A stretch of DNA of 64,000 bases, taken from Ligula intestinalis (Eukaryota; Platyhelminthes; Cestoda; Diphyllobothriidea; Diphyllobothriidae). Under the pieces are notes generated by a model, which was not told where the DNA came from, made no database searches, and worked only from the letters and a program-made list of their open reading frames with translations. The translations under genes were made by a program, and so were the position numbers. The stretch covers positions 17,846,877 through 17,910,876 of the forward strand of contig JAYGXS010000007.1 in assembly GCA_036362985.1 (NCBI GenBank), read 5' to 3'. Positions 1 through 10,120 of this stretch are shown here, in pieces (the stretch's first letter is position 1; every line of letters starts with the position of its first letter).

Positions 1-2086
1 ATGCAAATACACTGTTATAAAAGCCTGTTTATCGCAGTTAGCCCGCAGAATGTCCAAGATTGAGAGAGAGACGGAAGAAGTTTACAAAGTTGGTAACGCT
101 TTGCCTGTCAATATAGTTAAGGACTATGCAACGCATTTCCGTGTGATTATTTGTACTTAAGTGTAGAAATGAATATCAAAGCCATCCAAATGATAATGAA
201 AAAGGCAAGTAGAAAGTGAGCCTTTATTTGTTCAAGACCTCGTGAGCGATGAAAACGTCGTTTGGTGATTTATGCTGAAGAATTAAAGAGTTCGGCGAGA
301 ATTAGATAGATTGCATCCTCTCCCTCCTCGTTCGTGTGTCAGTATGGTCTGGTAGAGTCAAGTCGAACAAGCACGGGACTGGGTGTACGGTTGAAGGAAA
401 GCGTTTGCTCAAAACTCAGCTTGACAGTGCCTGCCAAAATATGGAGGCAGTTCTTCGGACTTAGTAGCTGTATCATAAGTTCGGCTTTCTAGATCCCGCC
501 AACAAGGTAATAAATGTTAGAGAATTCCTGCGAATGATTCTACACCAAACGACGAACAATATTCACCCGTAAAGTGGACAGAGGGGAACCCAGAACTGGT
601 TTGTTTATGTTTTTTGAGGGAAATAGACTTCAAGTCATTCAGTGTGTTATTGAGGGCATTTAGCGATGGCTGCAATAGATCTCACCAGATGGGTTTAGAA
701 AACCAGCACGATCGTTAGTAAGCCAGCAGGATACTGGTAGAGGGGTTTTCCTTCCTTTCGATAATTTTATTCGACTGACAGCAAATCCGCTAGTTTTTTT
801 GTTTCCTTTAATATCATAAACTCGTTCTGATTCGGAGCCTGTGCACTGCCAATATCGCCTCACTAGCTGAGTCCTCCGTCTGTGAAAGGCCTGAGGCTTC
901 AGAACATATGCACACAACACAATCATCATCGTTCAACTGATTTCTGCTGAAATTCAGCTTTTGCACTTGCATGTGCTGAAGTAAGATTAGTAGGCGACGG
1001 CTCAGCAGTTATGGTATTGGATAGGCTCCATTTCATACAAACAAAGTGTGGTACTTGATGGGCCAGGGAAAGATTTTGATAGGTAATTATGTATGCCGAC
1101 ATAGTTCGAAGGAGTAAACTAGCAAGTTATGATGTGAGTATTCTCCTTGCACCAATAACACAAGACATAAACATGCAAGCGTTCCCTCCTTCCATAAGTT
1201 TTGCTTGCGGAAGCATAGCACACAGAGTAACAGTCGTAGAAACGTGCTTTCGTTGGAAACCGTAGTAACGGGGTGTTTGAGCTTAGTTCCACTTTCCTTT
1301 TTCCTGACAAAACGAACCAGATGTCTACTTTTAACGCGATTTTGCCTACTTTGGAAAAAATGTCCATTGATATTATTATTTTTCAAACTTACGTCATTTG
1401 TCGACAACATTTACCGCAAACGCAAGTGCACTGAAAAATTGCAATAAGGCGATGCAATTGTCAGTGGAGTCATGGGACAGCACATGTAATATACGATCGT
1501 ATCAATGAAATTCTGACGTCCATACATGCTACCCTGCACCAACCACGGCATGGAAGGCTGTCAACCGAATAGAAAGCTGGATCCTCTTACGACGAAATGT
1601 CAGGCTACGATTGATCCTTAATGTGACCTACATGTCAGTCCCACTCAAAGGGGATATGGGCAGCCCCTCGGGCGAAAATCTGATACAGCGTGCGCGTACC
1701 TGGTTGGTTTATTTTGGCAACCATTGCGCTAGGGAGATCGTGCAGTAAAGGCTGTGGAAGCCTACTAATGTAAAACAAATTCAAACGCATATTACCGACC
1801 CTGAGCCAACACGTTGTGGGTCACAAGGTGACAATCGTCGTTACTAACCTCCAAACTGTCATATTGTCATGCGTATTTGAGCATTTATTATGAAAAATTT
1901 GCCTGCTCTCGACGTACTCAGTCACTCTACATGAGCTGAGCGAAGGTTAAGCGCTAGGAAGCAGTACTTCCTTCGCAGTGCTACAATCCGAATCACAGTT
2001 GTAGCAAGCCGTTGCTGTAAATTAATAATCCGCAAAAAATTAATCGGGTGCCTCAGTGTGCGCGTTTGGGCTGTGGGAAAGTGGAA
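1..2086. other. No gene recognised
   Basis: This is AT-rich sequence with only short open frames on either strand. None carries a recognisable domain, a convincing splice context or a repeat partner elsewhere in the window. If the Abl/Src-like gene that starts at 7322 (minus) continues downstream, its later exons could lie here or beyond the window edge, but I found no SH2 or kinase motif. Confidence 0.5.
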
Positions 2087-2177
2087 TACAGTAGTCGCTG
2101 GTTATTAAGCCCACGGTTAATAGGCTCAGCCGCGTATAAAGCCCAAGTCAGCTTGGGACGGAATTTAACATAGCAAA

Positions 2178-2224
<47 letters not shown>

Positions 2225-2234
2225 NNNNNNNNNN

Positions 2235-2281
<47 letters not shown>

Positions 2282-2321
2282 GGATGAGGATGAGGATGAT
2301 GAAGAAGAAGAAGAAGAAGAG
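2178..2321 (+). repeat. (GAT)n microsatellite with 10-base assembly gap
   Basis: About 15 GAT units precede ten Ns at 2225-2234 and a similar run follows, grading into GAG/GAA triplets. The N run is probably a size-unknown gap caused by the repeat. Confidence 0.95.
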
Positions 2322-2525
2322 CCAATTCCCACTGCTGCACAGATGAAGGCTGCACTCTACACTCTGCAACGCGGTCTACAGGCATCAGATTTCACAAAAT
2401 TCGACGATTTCTGGTGCCTGGAGAAGGGCATCAAGGAGCACTTGCCAGTGAAGTTTCCTCCAAAATTACTGACACTAGACCGCTTTTTTAAACGCGTCGA
2501 AAATCTTTTTTTTGTTATTACCTAA
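2178..2525 (+). pseudogene. Truncated Tigger/Pogo transposase C-terminus
   Basis: The open frame starts inside an ATG/GAT triplet tract, read as poly-Met then poly-Asp across the N gap. It continues as an Asp/Glu-rich segment and ends with a tail containing LQRGLQASDFTKFDDFW and LTLDRFFKR. A run of acidic residues followed by a short helical tail ending in a 'DRFFK'-like motif is typical of the extreme C-terminus of Tigger-type transposases, which normally finish in a PCNA-binding-like motif. The DDE catalytic core and the CENP-B DNA-binding domain are absent. The element cannot be autonomous, and the Met run is not a credible start. I am fairly sure of the family and do not think it is expressed. 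Confidence 0.55.
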
Positions 2526-3445
2526 AATACAAACAAACAGCATTTTTTCTTGTACATAACCAAGCTCTACACATAATACAGTACGTATTTAATGTATAGT
2601 GCCTATCCTGCGTTTGCTAATCAAGAACAAGGGCTCTTCGGTTAGTGCAACCGCAGCTTATTAAGCCCAATTCGGTCTATGCCCGAGGTGGGCTTAAAAA
2701 CCGGCGACTACTGTACTACGATGAGGGAAATAAACGCAAAATCTTAGTCAGAACTTGATGGGATGAACTTGTTAGCTGAGCCGTTTGTTCGTCACATACG
2801 CTGTTCCAGAACCCCAGAAAGCATTCGGTCTCGGGATAAGTAATTAGTTGAATACAGGCATGTCTCAAGAATCTAACCACAAGGCAGTGGTGGTAGTGGC
2901 AAGCAAACCTATTTAATGGCAGTTCACACTCGCCATGTCACAGTGCCGTTATCGGGACTTGTGGCATTTTATAAGGCAGTCGGTGCGCCAGACCTCAGCC
3001 CACTGTTCCCTCGTGACAGTCACTGCTTTGTCCGCGACTGCTAATTCGCCAGACCGGGGAGCCTGCCTATTTCCTAGCTAACCTTCCCTGAAGGCCGCAC
3101 CATTATCTGCCACCTGTGGACGCGCCAGGTATCCAGCAGCTAGGTTCATTATATGTCTACTTACTCTACTACGACCAATGCTACGGCGTCCGCGGGAACC
3201 GACGCGCTGTGCAACCCTTCTCCGGTGGTAGGGGCGAATAATATGGAAGCTGGACTACTCAACTGAATGTTTGAACACTTCTGGAACCTGGTATTCAAAG
3301 ACTAACAGCGCACAGTTTTCATGAATATCACGAGGGTTTTTGTTGCCAGTTCGAAGTCCGACTCCCCAATTCAGGCACCCGAGGAGCCGATTCCTTTCTC
3401 AACGTCTATCACAGTGGTTCGTGTGACTCATCTGGTAGACATGGT

Positions 3446-4088
3446 GTGGTTATTGCCCTCTCGGAACAAGCCAACTGTGCACTATTGGCATGGGGACCAG
3501 TCAACGACCGAATGGCTTACGTTCGACTAAAAGGCCATTTATACGAACATTTTGGTCGTCTATTTGTAAACACCTACATTAACGGCCGAACAGCAAGACA
3601 AAGGGAATTTTCACTCACAGCTGCAGGAGCTAGTAGACAGATTTCCTCGCCGTGATTTGTTAATTCATGCCCGGGATTGGAATGGCCGGACTGGGCAAGG
3701 TGACCCGACAAACAGCTACCTTTTTGGTCATTTTGGGCTTGGCTGTCGAACGGACAATGGTGAGAGGATGCTGCAGTTTGACGAACAGAACCAACTGTTT
3801 GCTACCAACACATGCTTTCAGCATCGTACCAAATATTTACTGACCTGGAATTCAAACGACGACCGTAATGCCAGTCAGATCGACTACATTCTAGTTGGTT
3901 CACGGTTTCGCAGCTGGGTCAACGATAGCAGGTCAATGAGAAGTACCGAAACTGGTAACGTCCACGGGTCTGACTATGCTCTCTTTCACACGCGCCTTAA
4001 GGTTCACCTCTCATCTGCACCCAAATGCCACGTGCGAGACGCCTTGATGTCACAAAGCTCCGGCAAACCAACACTACCGAGTATCTAA
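3446..4088 (+). pseudogene. LINE apurinic-type endonuclease domain
   Basis: Two frames carry the exonuclease-endonuclease-phosphatase fold of APE-type LINEs. The first (3446-3655) contains the VIALSEQANCALLAW region. The second (3657-4088) contains ARDWNGRTGQGDP (consensus GDWNGRTG), the LLTWNSNDDRNASQIDYILV segment (the conserved Q-I-D-Y/H-I block) and HGSDYALFHTRL (the catalytic GSDH region with H replaced by Y). In an active element this domain nicks the target DNA to prime reverse transcription. The stop between the frames and the changed GSDH block argue that this copy is dead. Confidence 0.75.
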
Positions 4089-4599
4089 GCACAGAATTCC
4101 GGTCCCGTATTACGACCCAGGCTGACAGCGAAGGCAGTACCAAGTGACCATCACTAAGCCATCCATCTATGGGGCAGCTGAGAAAATTCTCGGATTCACT
4201 CAGCGGCACCGCAGTGACTGGATCAGCGGAAGAGCCCTGCAGCTGTCGGCCGAAACGACTCGAGTTAGGTCCAGCCACGATGCTTCCTTCCGCCAACTTC
4301 GAAAGCTGACAACAAAGTCAGCTAGAGATGACTGGCAGAAGTACTGGTTCGAAACGGCGACTTCATGGAGCAGGCCTCAAATGTTGGTGACACTCGAAAA
4401 CTGTACCAAATCATCCGCCAGGGTAGTGGTAAGCCCCCGACACCCTGTGATTCTGCTCGCGATGTGAATGGAGGTTTTCTTGCTGACAACTCGCCCAAGG
4501 TCGATTGCTAGCGTGAACACTTCGAACACCTCCTCAATTTTGATAAACAACCCATCACTCCACAGCGGAGTTTCAGCCCTCTCCTGCCTACACAGTGTC

Positions 4600-5645
4600 G
4601 TGTGACCTCCCTTCCGAAGACGAAGTTACCGATGCAATGCAGAGGCTACGCAACAACAAGGCGTGCGGAGAGGACGGTATTCCTGTAGAAATCTACAAGT
4701 CCTGTGTAGACACCCTGGCTCCTTGACTTCATGAGGTGATTATACAGGCGTGGCGAGAAGAGGCCGGTCCCGATGACTGGGGCTCAGGTATCCTTTTACC
4801 TGTCCGCAAGAAGGGAGATAAGACAAGATGCGAAAACTACCGCAACATAAGTCTTATCGATGTCGCTGCAAAGATTTTCGCTATTGTTTTTCTCAGGCGC
4901 CTCCAGTCTGTACGTCACTCCAGGACACGACCTAACCAGGCCGGATTGCGCGCTGGGTGTGGATGTGCTGATCAGATATTCACAATGAGGTGCATTGTAG
5001 AATTCCGCCATAGCTACCAGGAACCGACGGCTGTTTGCTTTGTCGACTTCGCCGCCGCATTCTATTCTATCCATCATGAGTCCCTGTGGCGAATAATGGA
5101 ACTGGATGGAGTGCCGACCAAACTCATTGCCATGATTAAGGCCAACTATCGGTCTACCACCGCACGAGTCCTGGTCCACCACAATCTCTCAGTCGTTCGC
5201 TTTCCGGTCTGGTGTCCAACATGGCTGCGTACTTTCGCCCATTCTGTTTAATTACGTCATAGACTGGATTCTCGGCAAGTCTCTACATGAAAGGGACGGT
5301 GTTGAGCTTGCACCCAGACGCCGGCTAACTGACTACGCCAATAATATTGTGCTGTTAGCCTCAAGCTTTGGTGGTCTACAGTCAGTAGTGTCGCGGTTAA
5401 ATGAGATCGCTATGTCGGTAGGCATGTCCATAAATTCCAGAGAGACGAAGTTGTTCTCGAGCTGCATCCCTGACCAGGAGACGGCACCCCTGGGAATTAA
5501 TGGCCATCAACTTGAAGACGTAGACAGCTTTAAATACCTCGGGGCGAGGCCGCTACCGAATGGGCAGAGGAAGGACGACGCTGTCTCCATTATCCATGCT
5601 GCTCACTGGGTTTTCTCAATCCTTAGAAATCGCCTATGGATATGA
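4600..5645 (+). pseudogene. LINE reverse transcriptase domain, catalytic motif lost
   Basis: Fragments run colinearly. One near 4620-4725 reads DAMQRLRNNKACGEDGIPVE, the finger block that begins LINE RTs. One at 4736-5251 holds NYRNISLIDVAAKIF and the motif A equivalent CFVDFAAAFYSIHHESLW. One at 5349-5645 holds the thumb block DSFKYLGARPLPNG. The catalytic YADD box is read as YANNIVLLA (about 5334-5360), so both metal-binding aspartates are replaced by asparagine. An in-frame stop (about 4722) and a frameshift near 5215 also interrupt it. The copy is inactive. Confidence 0.8.
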
Positions 5646-6154
5646 CGTGGCAACTCCATCGCCACGAGGATTCCTGTAAACCGTGCATCTATCCGGACCG
5701 TCCGCCTCTATGGGTGTGAATGTTGGCTGTGCGCGCTGAAGATGAGCGAAGACTGCAGGTATTTGACCACCGGTACCTGAGGACGATCCTGCGAGTTAAG
5801 TATAGCGACTTCATCTCGAATGAGACAGTCCGCACCCGCCGTGATCGCATCACGAGGATATCTGAGGCCATTCAAGAAAGGCGACTGAGGTGGTTTGGAC
5901 TCGTTCTCCGTCGTCCGCCCCACGAATTTAGTTATGCTGTTCTCGACCCGGCGCCGCAGCCCACTTGGAAACGTCGAGGAGGGCAACAGAAGCCTTGACT
6001 CGACATCGTCCGTCAAGACATGGAAGCAGTTTTTGGACCTTTTATCTTCGGTCTCCGTCGCTGGAGAAGAGACTGGGTGGGGCTTTCTAGATCCGCTGCC
6101 GCTAATATTCACGCATGGAGGGGTGCCGTTCGTGATATCACTGAGGCCGGCTAG
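5646..6154 (+). pseudogene. LINE C-terminal region
   Basis: Past an in-frame stop at 5642 the same protein continues in alternating frames: a segment with ASIRTVRLYGCECW, then LRTILRVKYSDFISNE, then a final frame from about 5999 (LDIVRQDMEAVFGPF to ...WRGAVRDITEAG, stop near 6154). The closing 'AWRGAVRDI' tail is characteristic of this LINE group and fixes the 3' limit of its coding region. The short sequence after it to about 6195 is probably the 3' UTR. Confidence 0.65.
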
Positions 6155-6195
6155 ACGAGGCATTATCACACCGGTAATAAGTACAAGTAATTAAG

Positions 6196-7018
6196 TAGTG
6201 TTTGCATTTAAAGTCAAATGAACTACGCACTTGTCTCAACAGGTCAGATGCATGATTGACTCGCTTAATGCGTGGTGCATATATAGTGAGAAACGCGAAC
6301 TGATCCTTTAAGTTTCCGGCGCAGATCAGATGTTTTAGACGACTAAAGCCTGCGTCCTCTTGTGTGCAAACTGTCAGGCGCAAGCGGAGGCCGCCTTCGT
6401 GATATCTTTACTTTTCGTATATGCTAACGACGGCAGCCGATTGTACTGGACAATAATTGAGCTAGTGCAGCTATTCCGCTACCAAAGAAATTCGATAAAA
6501 TTGAGATACGACAATGGCGCCAACGTGCAGCAGGACGCTCCAATGTAAAGGTAATCTTACTGCACCATTACGTTAAACAAATTCGGCATTTTAAGCACTC
6601 ACATATTTAAACCGCACTTTGTAGCTCAGGAGGAAAAAAAGGAAAGCCAATAAAATGTTTGCGCCTTAAGAACTATTTGAGGGGGTTCAAACTGAAACAT
6701 AAAATTTAATCACTAATCTGCGCGAAATCAGTCTAAATATACGCCCTGTAGGATAAACTATATGATTTTTTGCCCTATCAATGTGTCAATGATCCAGATG
6801 GCGTCCTGACAAACGGCACAGAAAAATGTACTATTCACGGCTGAAGACGTTACTTAGGACTCGAGGCCAGCATTGCTAATGTACCTAGCATAAAACAGTA
6901 CTTAAATGCATTTTTGGATTCTGAAATAATTATAGGCAGCATATTAAGTTTTGATTGCATAAATTTCTGCAGGTAGCAAGTACAGCTACAAGCATCCTAA
7001 ATGAGAATTAACACTCAC
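6196..7018. other. Non-coding, nothing recognised
   Basis: No domain-bearing ORF, repeat partner or RNA gene is visible. Part of this must be the first intron of the Abl/Src-like gene, which begins at 7018 on the minus strand. Confidence 0.5.
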
Positions 7019-7322
7019 CGCGTTTTATAGTCAGCTGGGATTCAAGTGTAGCAGTAAAATCGTATAAGACGACCATTATAGATGCATCGGTCTGGAAAAT
7101 TTGATTTGCCACCTCTGATGCAACGCTTCCGGACGATAGTTGTTTATTGGCTAGAGAAATGGTATGATAGGAAAACATTAACAACTTACTGAGGGGTAAA
7201 GAAGGGACGGTATTATCTTGCTCATTCAAATTTCCATCACTCGGTTCATAAGGAGGTGGAGGATGGACAGTCCGCACAGATCCATCTTTTAACATGGCCT
7301 GTTTGCCGATATTGCTCCCCAT
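7019..7322 (-). CDS. First coding exon of an Abl/Src-family tyrosine kinase-like gene
   Basis: The start is the ATG at 7322-7320 in a good context (gccaATGG). It yields 101 residues and ends in a split Gly codon at a strong donor, G|GTGAGT (donor GT at 7018-7017). The protein begins MGSNIGK, an N-myristoylation-type signal with Gly2 and a basic residue at 7. It has a PPPPYEP stretch (residues 21-27, a PPxY motif), a Ser-rich linker, and from about residue 82 the start of an SH3 domain (MVVLYDFTATLESQLTIKRG). That fits the ALYDY strand and the following 'L-x-KKGE' strand. Myristoyl signal, linker, then SH3 is the N-terminal plan of Abl and Src kinases; the SH3 wording is closer to Abl. SH2 and kinase exons are not in the visible sequence, so the assignment is inferred from one exon. 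Alternatives are another membrane-anchored SH3 protein. An in-frame stop lies upstream of this ATG. Confidence 0.6.
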
Positions 7323-7649
7323 TGGCCGGCCGCAGCAGCAGTCACATAGTCCTTCAAAAAAGGCGGTAATCAAACAGAATATTTAAAGTAATTGGTTCAT
7401 AAGCTAAAGAACCGCGTATAGCTTACATCTGATAGTGCTTCAGCATATTGAGTAACACTTCGTTAACACCTTACCAACCACCAGCCAAGCCGAGGAGCAA
7501 GTGGCGACTATAGAATTGCAGAATATGTTTTGTGGAATATTATTCAGTTTAACCGAATTGTGAAAAATGCGGTCTCGGTGGGAGTCGCACCTCCACAGCA
7601 GGGGAGGCTTTTGCGCAGCCACTGCTTTGCTAATGAGCTCTATATATCA

Positions 7650-8150
7650 TTGTACCCTTTTCTTTTTAGGTGGTACGCTTGTTTAAATTTGTCGTTTTTG
7701 GCACAATTTTTGAAATGCAACACATTTTCAGTCTAGCAGTTCTGGCAGTTTTCACATGTCCTGCATTTATGGCACTGCATACTCTCACTAGTTACCCTTC
7801 TCGCTACCCGTTCAATGAAGCTTACGTCTGGTGATCAACTCCGGGCTCGGGATTCAGTATCAGCGATGTGTGTGCAAGCATTGAGCAAACCTTCCGGGTT
7901 CTACCGGTCAAACCGCGTTTCCAACTTCGAGCAATTCATCTTCCTTGCAAGTTAATCTACCGGCTTCTGCAGCTGACCTTCAGTTGGACCCATTGAATGG
8001 TATCGATATCACTGACATTGTTGTTGATCATTTTTTACCCTTTTCCCATCATCGTAGTGAAGTAGCTGAGTAATTACTTAGAAGTACTATGTTTGGAAGT
8101 TTTGTGTTGCATACTTTCATTTCGCGTTTTGTAGGCTTAACTCGCTACAA
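7650..8150 (+). repeat. 5' LTR-like repeat of the Gypsy element
   Basis: Direct similarity to 29733-30265. Shared landmarks include GTTTAAATTTG, GTGATCAACTCCGGGCTC, CAGTATCAGCGAT, CTTCCGGGTTCT, TCATCGTAGTGAAG and AGTACTATGTTTG. Exact ends are not resolved. A possible degenerate tRNA-Trp primer-binding site follows immediately. Confidence 0.65.
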
Positions 8151-8289
8151 ATCGGTGACCTTACTTTCACGGTTATCTATGTATTTTTCTGCGTTCCGTT
8201 TTTTTTTGCATTTTCGGTTTCTTACCAGTGGTGATGAACAGCAGGCTCTTCACGACGAAACTCCTCATAACGTTCATTACAACCAAATC

Positions 8290-8800
8290 GAATTTGAGGA
8301 AACGAAGGAGGTTACCGCAGTTAACGTATTGATCCAACTGCCTACATAGGGAGTGTGCGATCCCATTATTTGGTTCTTCCAATTTGAGGCTGTTTTTCTA
8401 ACTCGCGGTATCAGGGGGCAACGCACTCACTATTCTTATGTCGTGCAAGCCCTACCTTTTGACGCAGCATGTGCCGTTTAGGATATGCTAGATACTATTC
8501 CCGCAGAGAAGCCGTATACACGATTGACAACGGTAATTCTCCAAGTTACTGTTCAATCTGTCGATAGACAGCTCAATTAGTTTTTTAATACTATCGAATT
8601 CGGCCATTAAATTCCGTCCCCTTCAATGCGTCGTATGTGAAACTTTCTGGCAAAGCGTTCACATGATCCCGCTATTTTCCGCCGCATCTGGATAGACGAG
8701 CTGCTATTTCCCATGCAATAGGTGCTGGTGCTGCTTGTTGACAGCACACCTCTCGAAAAACTGGCAGAGAGAATTATGCAATGCTATCCAAGTAGTAGCC
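8290..8800 (+). pseudogene. Gypsy gag remnant
   Basis: From about 8369 a single frame with several stops reads IWFFQFEAVFLTRGIRGQRT, then YSYVVQALPFDAACAV, then DTIPAEKPYTRL, and ends near STPLEKLAERIMQ (8730-8780). This is the capsid pattern of CsRn1-like Gypsy elements: 'WFxQxEAxF' first, then 'Y-V-V-x-x-L', then 'PYxxL', then 'LAELADKI'. No zinc knuckle is recognisable. Frame-disrupting stops occur at least five times, so no product is expected. Confidence 0.6.
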
Positions 8801-8994
8801 CTCACTCTTCCGTCCACTACACGTCAACCCTGCTGACTAGACTTGCCATCTCTCAGGTTTCTACAGCGCAATCCGATCGCAAGCCTGGCGTCAAAGTTTT
8901 GTGGTAGTTCACCGCCGCAATCGAGTTTGCCGGTCAGGCCAACTTACGACCTTCCTGCCGCACGTGATGATGCCCTACAGGACCTTAAATAGAC

Positions 8995-9560
8995 TTTCAG
9001 GTTATTGTGCAGGTTATTGTGTCAGGTTATTTTCCATTATTGACTTCGTGAGAGTATACCATCAAATACCGGTTGCGGATGAAATTATCCGTAAGACTGC
9101 CTTCACGACGCCTTTTGGCCTTTTCGTATTTCTGCGCATGCCTTTTGGATTGCGTAATGCGAACCACTGTTCTGCATGAACAGGTAAAGAACCTGTTGCA
9201 GCCACTAGCCTTCTTCTCGCAGAAGCTTCAGACGGCGCAGACTCGCATCAGTACCTTCTCGCGAAATCTTCTCGCCCTCTTTCTGGTTACCCGATATTTT
9301 GCCACCTGTTAAAAGGCAGAGATTTTCAGGTCCACACGGATCATAAACATCTCACTTACGCCCGGATCGGTACTCGCCACGAGAAGTACGTCATCTAGAT
9401 TAGATTTCACAGTTTACCTCCGAAAAACGCTGTGTCCGCGGCAGTGATAATGTTGTTGCTGACTCTTTATACCGTCCCGATGTCCACACCCTTACCACTA
9501 CGTTCGCCCTGACGAAGCTAGCAGACGCACAAGCGTTTGATGAATTAATCACTTCAATGC
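8995..9560 (+). pseudogene. Gypsy RT (partial) and RNase H remnant
   Basis: The frame at 9000-9165 gives the RT block [37 protein letters not shown], which is the standard Gypsy RT motif A and B region (motif A Asp present). The following frame (about 9187-9310) jumps directly to RNase H with LAFFSQKLQTAQTRISTF and LLALFLVTRYF. The next frame gives LKGRDFQVHTDHKHLTYA and, near 9440, SDNVVADSLYRPDVHTL, the end of RNase H. The palm segment that should hold the YxDD box between 9170 and 9187 is deleted, so the enzyme is non-functional. Confidence 0.75.
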
Positions 9561-10120
9561 GTGCGTCTTCCCTGCTTCAGCGTCATGATGCTCCCCTCCC
9601 AGCATCTCCAGGGACGATCGTGTTTGATTAAAATACAGGTATTTCTCGTCCTGTCATTCAACAGTCTTTTAATAAAATGGTGTTCTAACATTTCCTCTTC
9701 TGGTACTACCTCGGCCTTCGCGCCGGCCGCAAGCTCATTTCGGCTCGTTTAGGTTTGCTCAAGATGAACGCCATCATAGCGCTTTCGACTAAGTAGTATT
9801 GAGCCTGCCAAAGGAACAAAGCCAGCGCCATGCGATTTCAAATCCGACTACTTTTTCGGTTAACGCCGTTCGTTTTTAACATGTCCACTTGCACTAAGTG
9901 ATACCGTTGCCTCCATTGCGCGATTTCACTCATATTCTAAAAGCTGTCAACCGCTTCACACGATGGGCCATCTCCATTCTCTTTTCTGATACCTCAGCAG
10001 AGAATATTGCAACGGTTTTCCTCACGAAATGCGCTGCCAACTTCGACGTTCTAGTGACCCTCATGACTGACTGCGGAAGACAATCCACTTCTACGCTCTT
10101 CAAAGAGTACGCAGAGGTCC
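9561..10120 (+). pseudogene. Gypsy integrase N-terminal and core remnant
   Basis: Several frames cover the linker after RNase H (LADAQAFDELITSMRASSLL, then LPASPGTIVFD). The integrase core from about 9898 reads IPLPPLRDFTHILKAVNRFT and RW, then SAENIATVFLTKCAANFDVL and LMTDCGRQS. The second catalytic Asp (in TDxGRQ) is present and the first lies in a damaged stretch. The domain stops at LFKEYAEV (about 10118), where the tandem LTR array begins. It resumes at about 27304. Confidence 0.7.

Larger units (their letters stand above)
2089..2713 (+). mobile_element. Pogo/Tigger-like DNA transposon, internally deleted
   Basis: The ends are inverted: CAGTAGTCGC at the left and GCGACTACTG at the right, each flanked by TA (2087-2088 and 2714-2715). 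TA is the expected target duplication of Tc1/mariner/Pogo elements. Similarity of the ends continues inward (TTAAGCCCAC...GTGGGCTTAA). The interior keeps only the C-terminal tail of a Tigger/CENP-B-like transposase and a long (GAT)n tract with a 10-N gap. A shorter relative lies in opposite orientation at 56142-56548 and shares the right-hand half, including the CTTGTACATAACCAAGCTCT stretch. Confidence 0.8.
2890..6195 (+). mobile_element. RTE-like non-LTR retrotransposon (LINE), decayed
   Basis: In order, this stretch has a probable 5' leader (2890-3320), an APE-type endonuclease (about 3330-4040), a reverse transcriptase (about 4610-5640) and a C-terminal domain ending in DITEAG-stop near 6154. 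Stops and frameshifts split the single ORF into at least five pieces. The protein resembles the LINE endonuclease/RT sequences often annotated 'craniofacial development protein 2-like' in flatworms. The exact 5' end is uncertain; no poly-A or target duplication was found. Confidence 0.75.

Noticed and set aside
2053..2385. Antisense frames with poly-His, poly-Ser or poly-Ile
   Set aside because: They are alternative readings of the (GAT)n tract across the N gap and have no conserved sequence outside it.
7440..7736. Possible small genes between the kinase exon and the Gypsy LTR
   Set aside because: Frames on both strands are short and overlap the LTR-like repeat boundary. Nothing is conserved.
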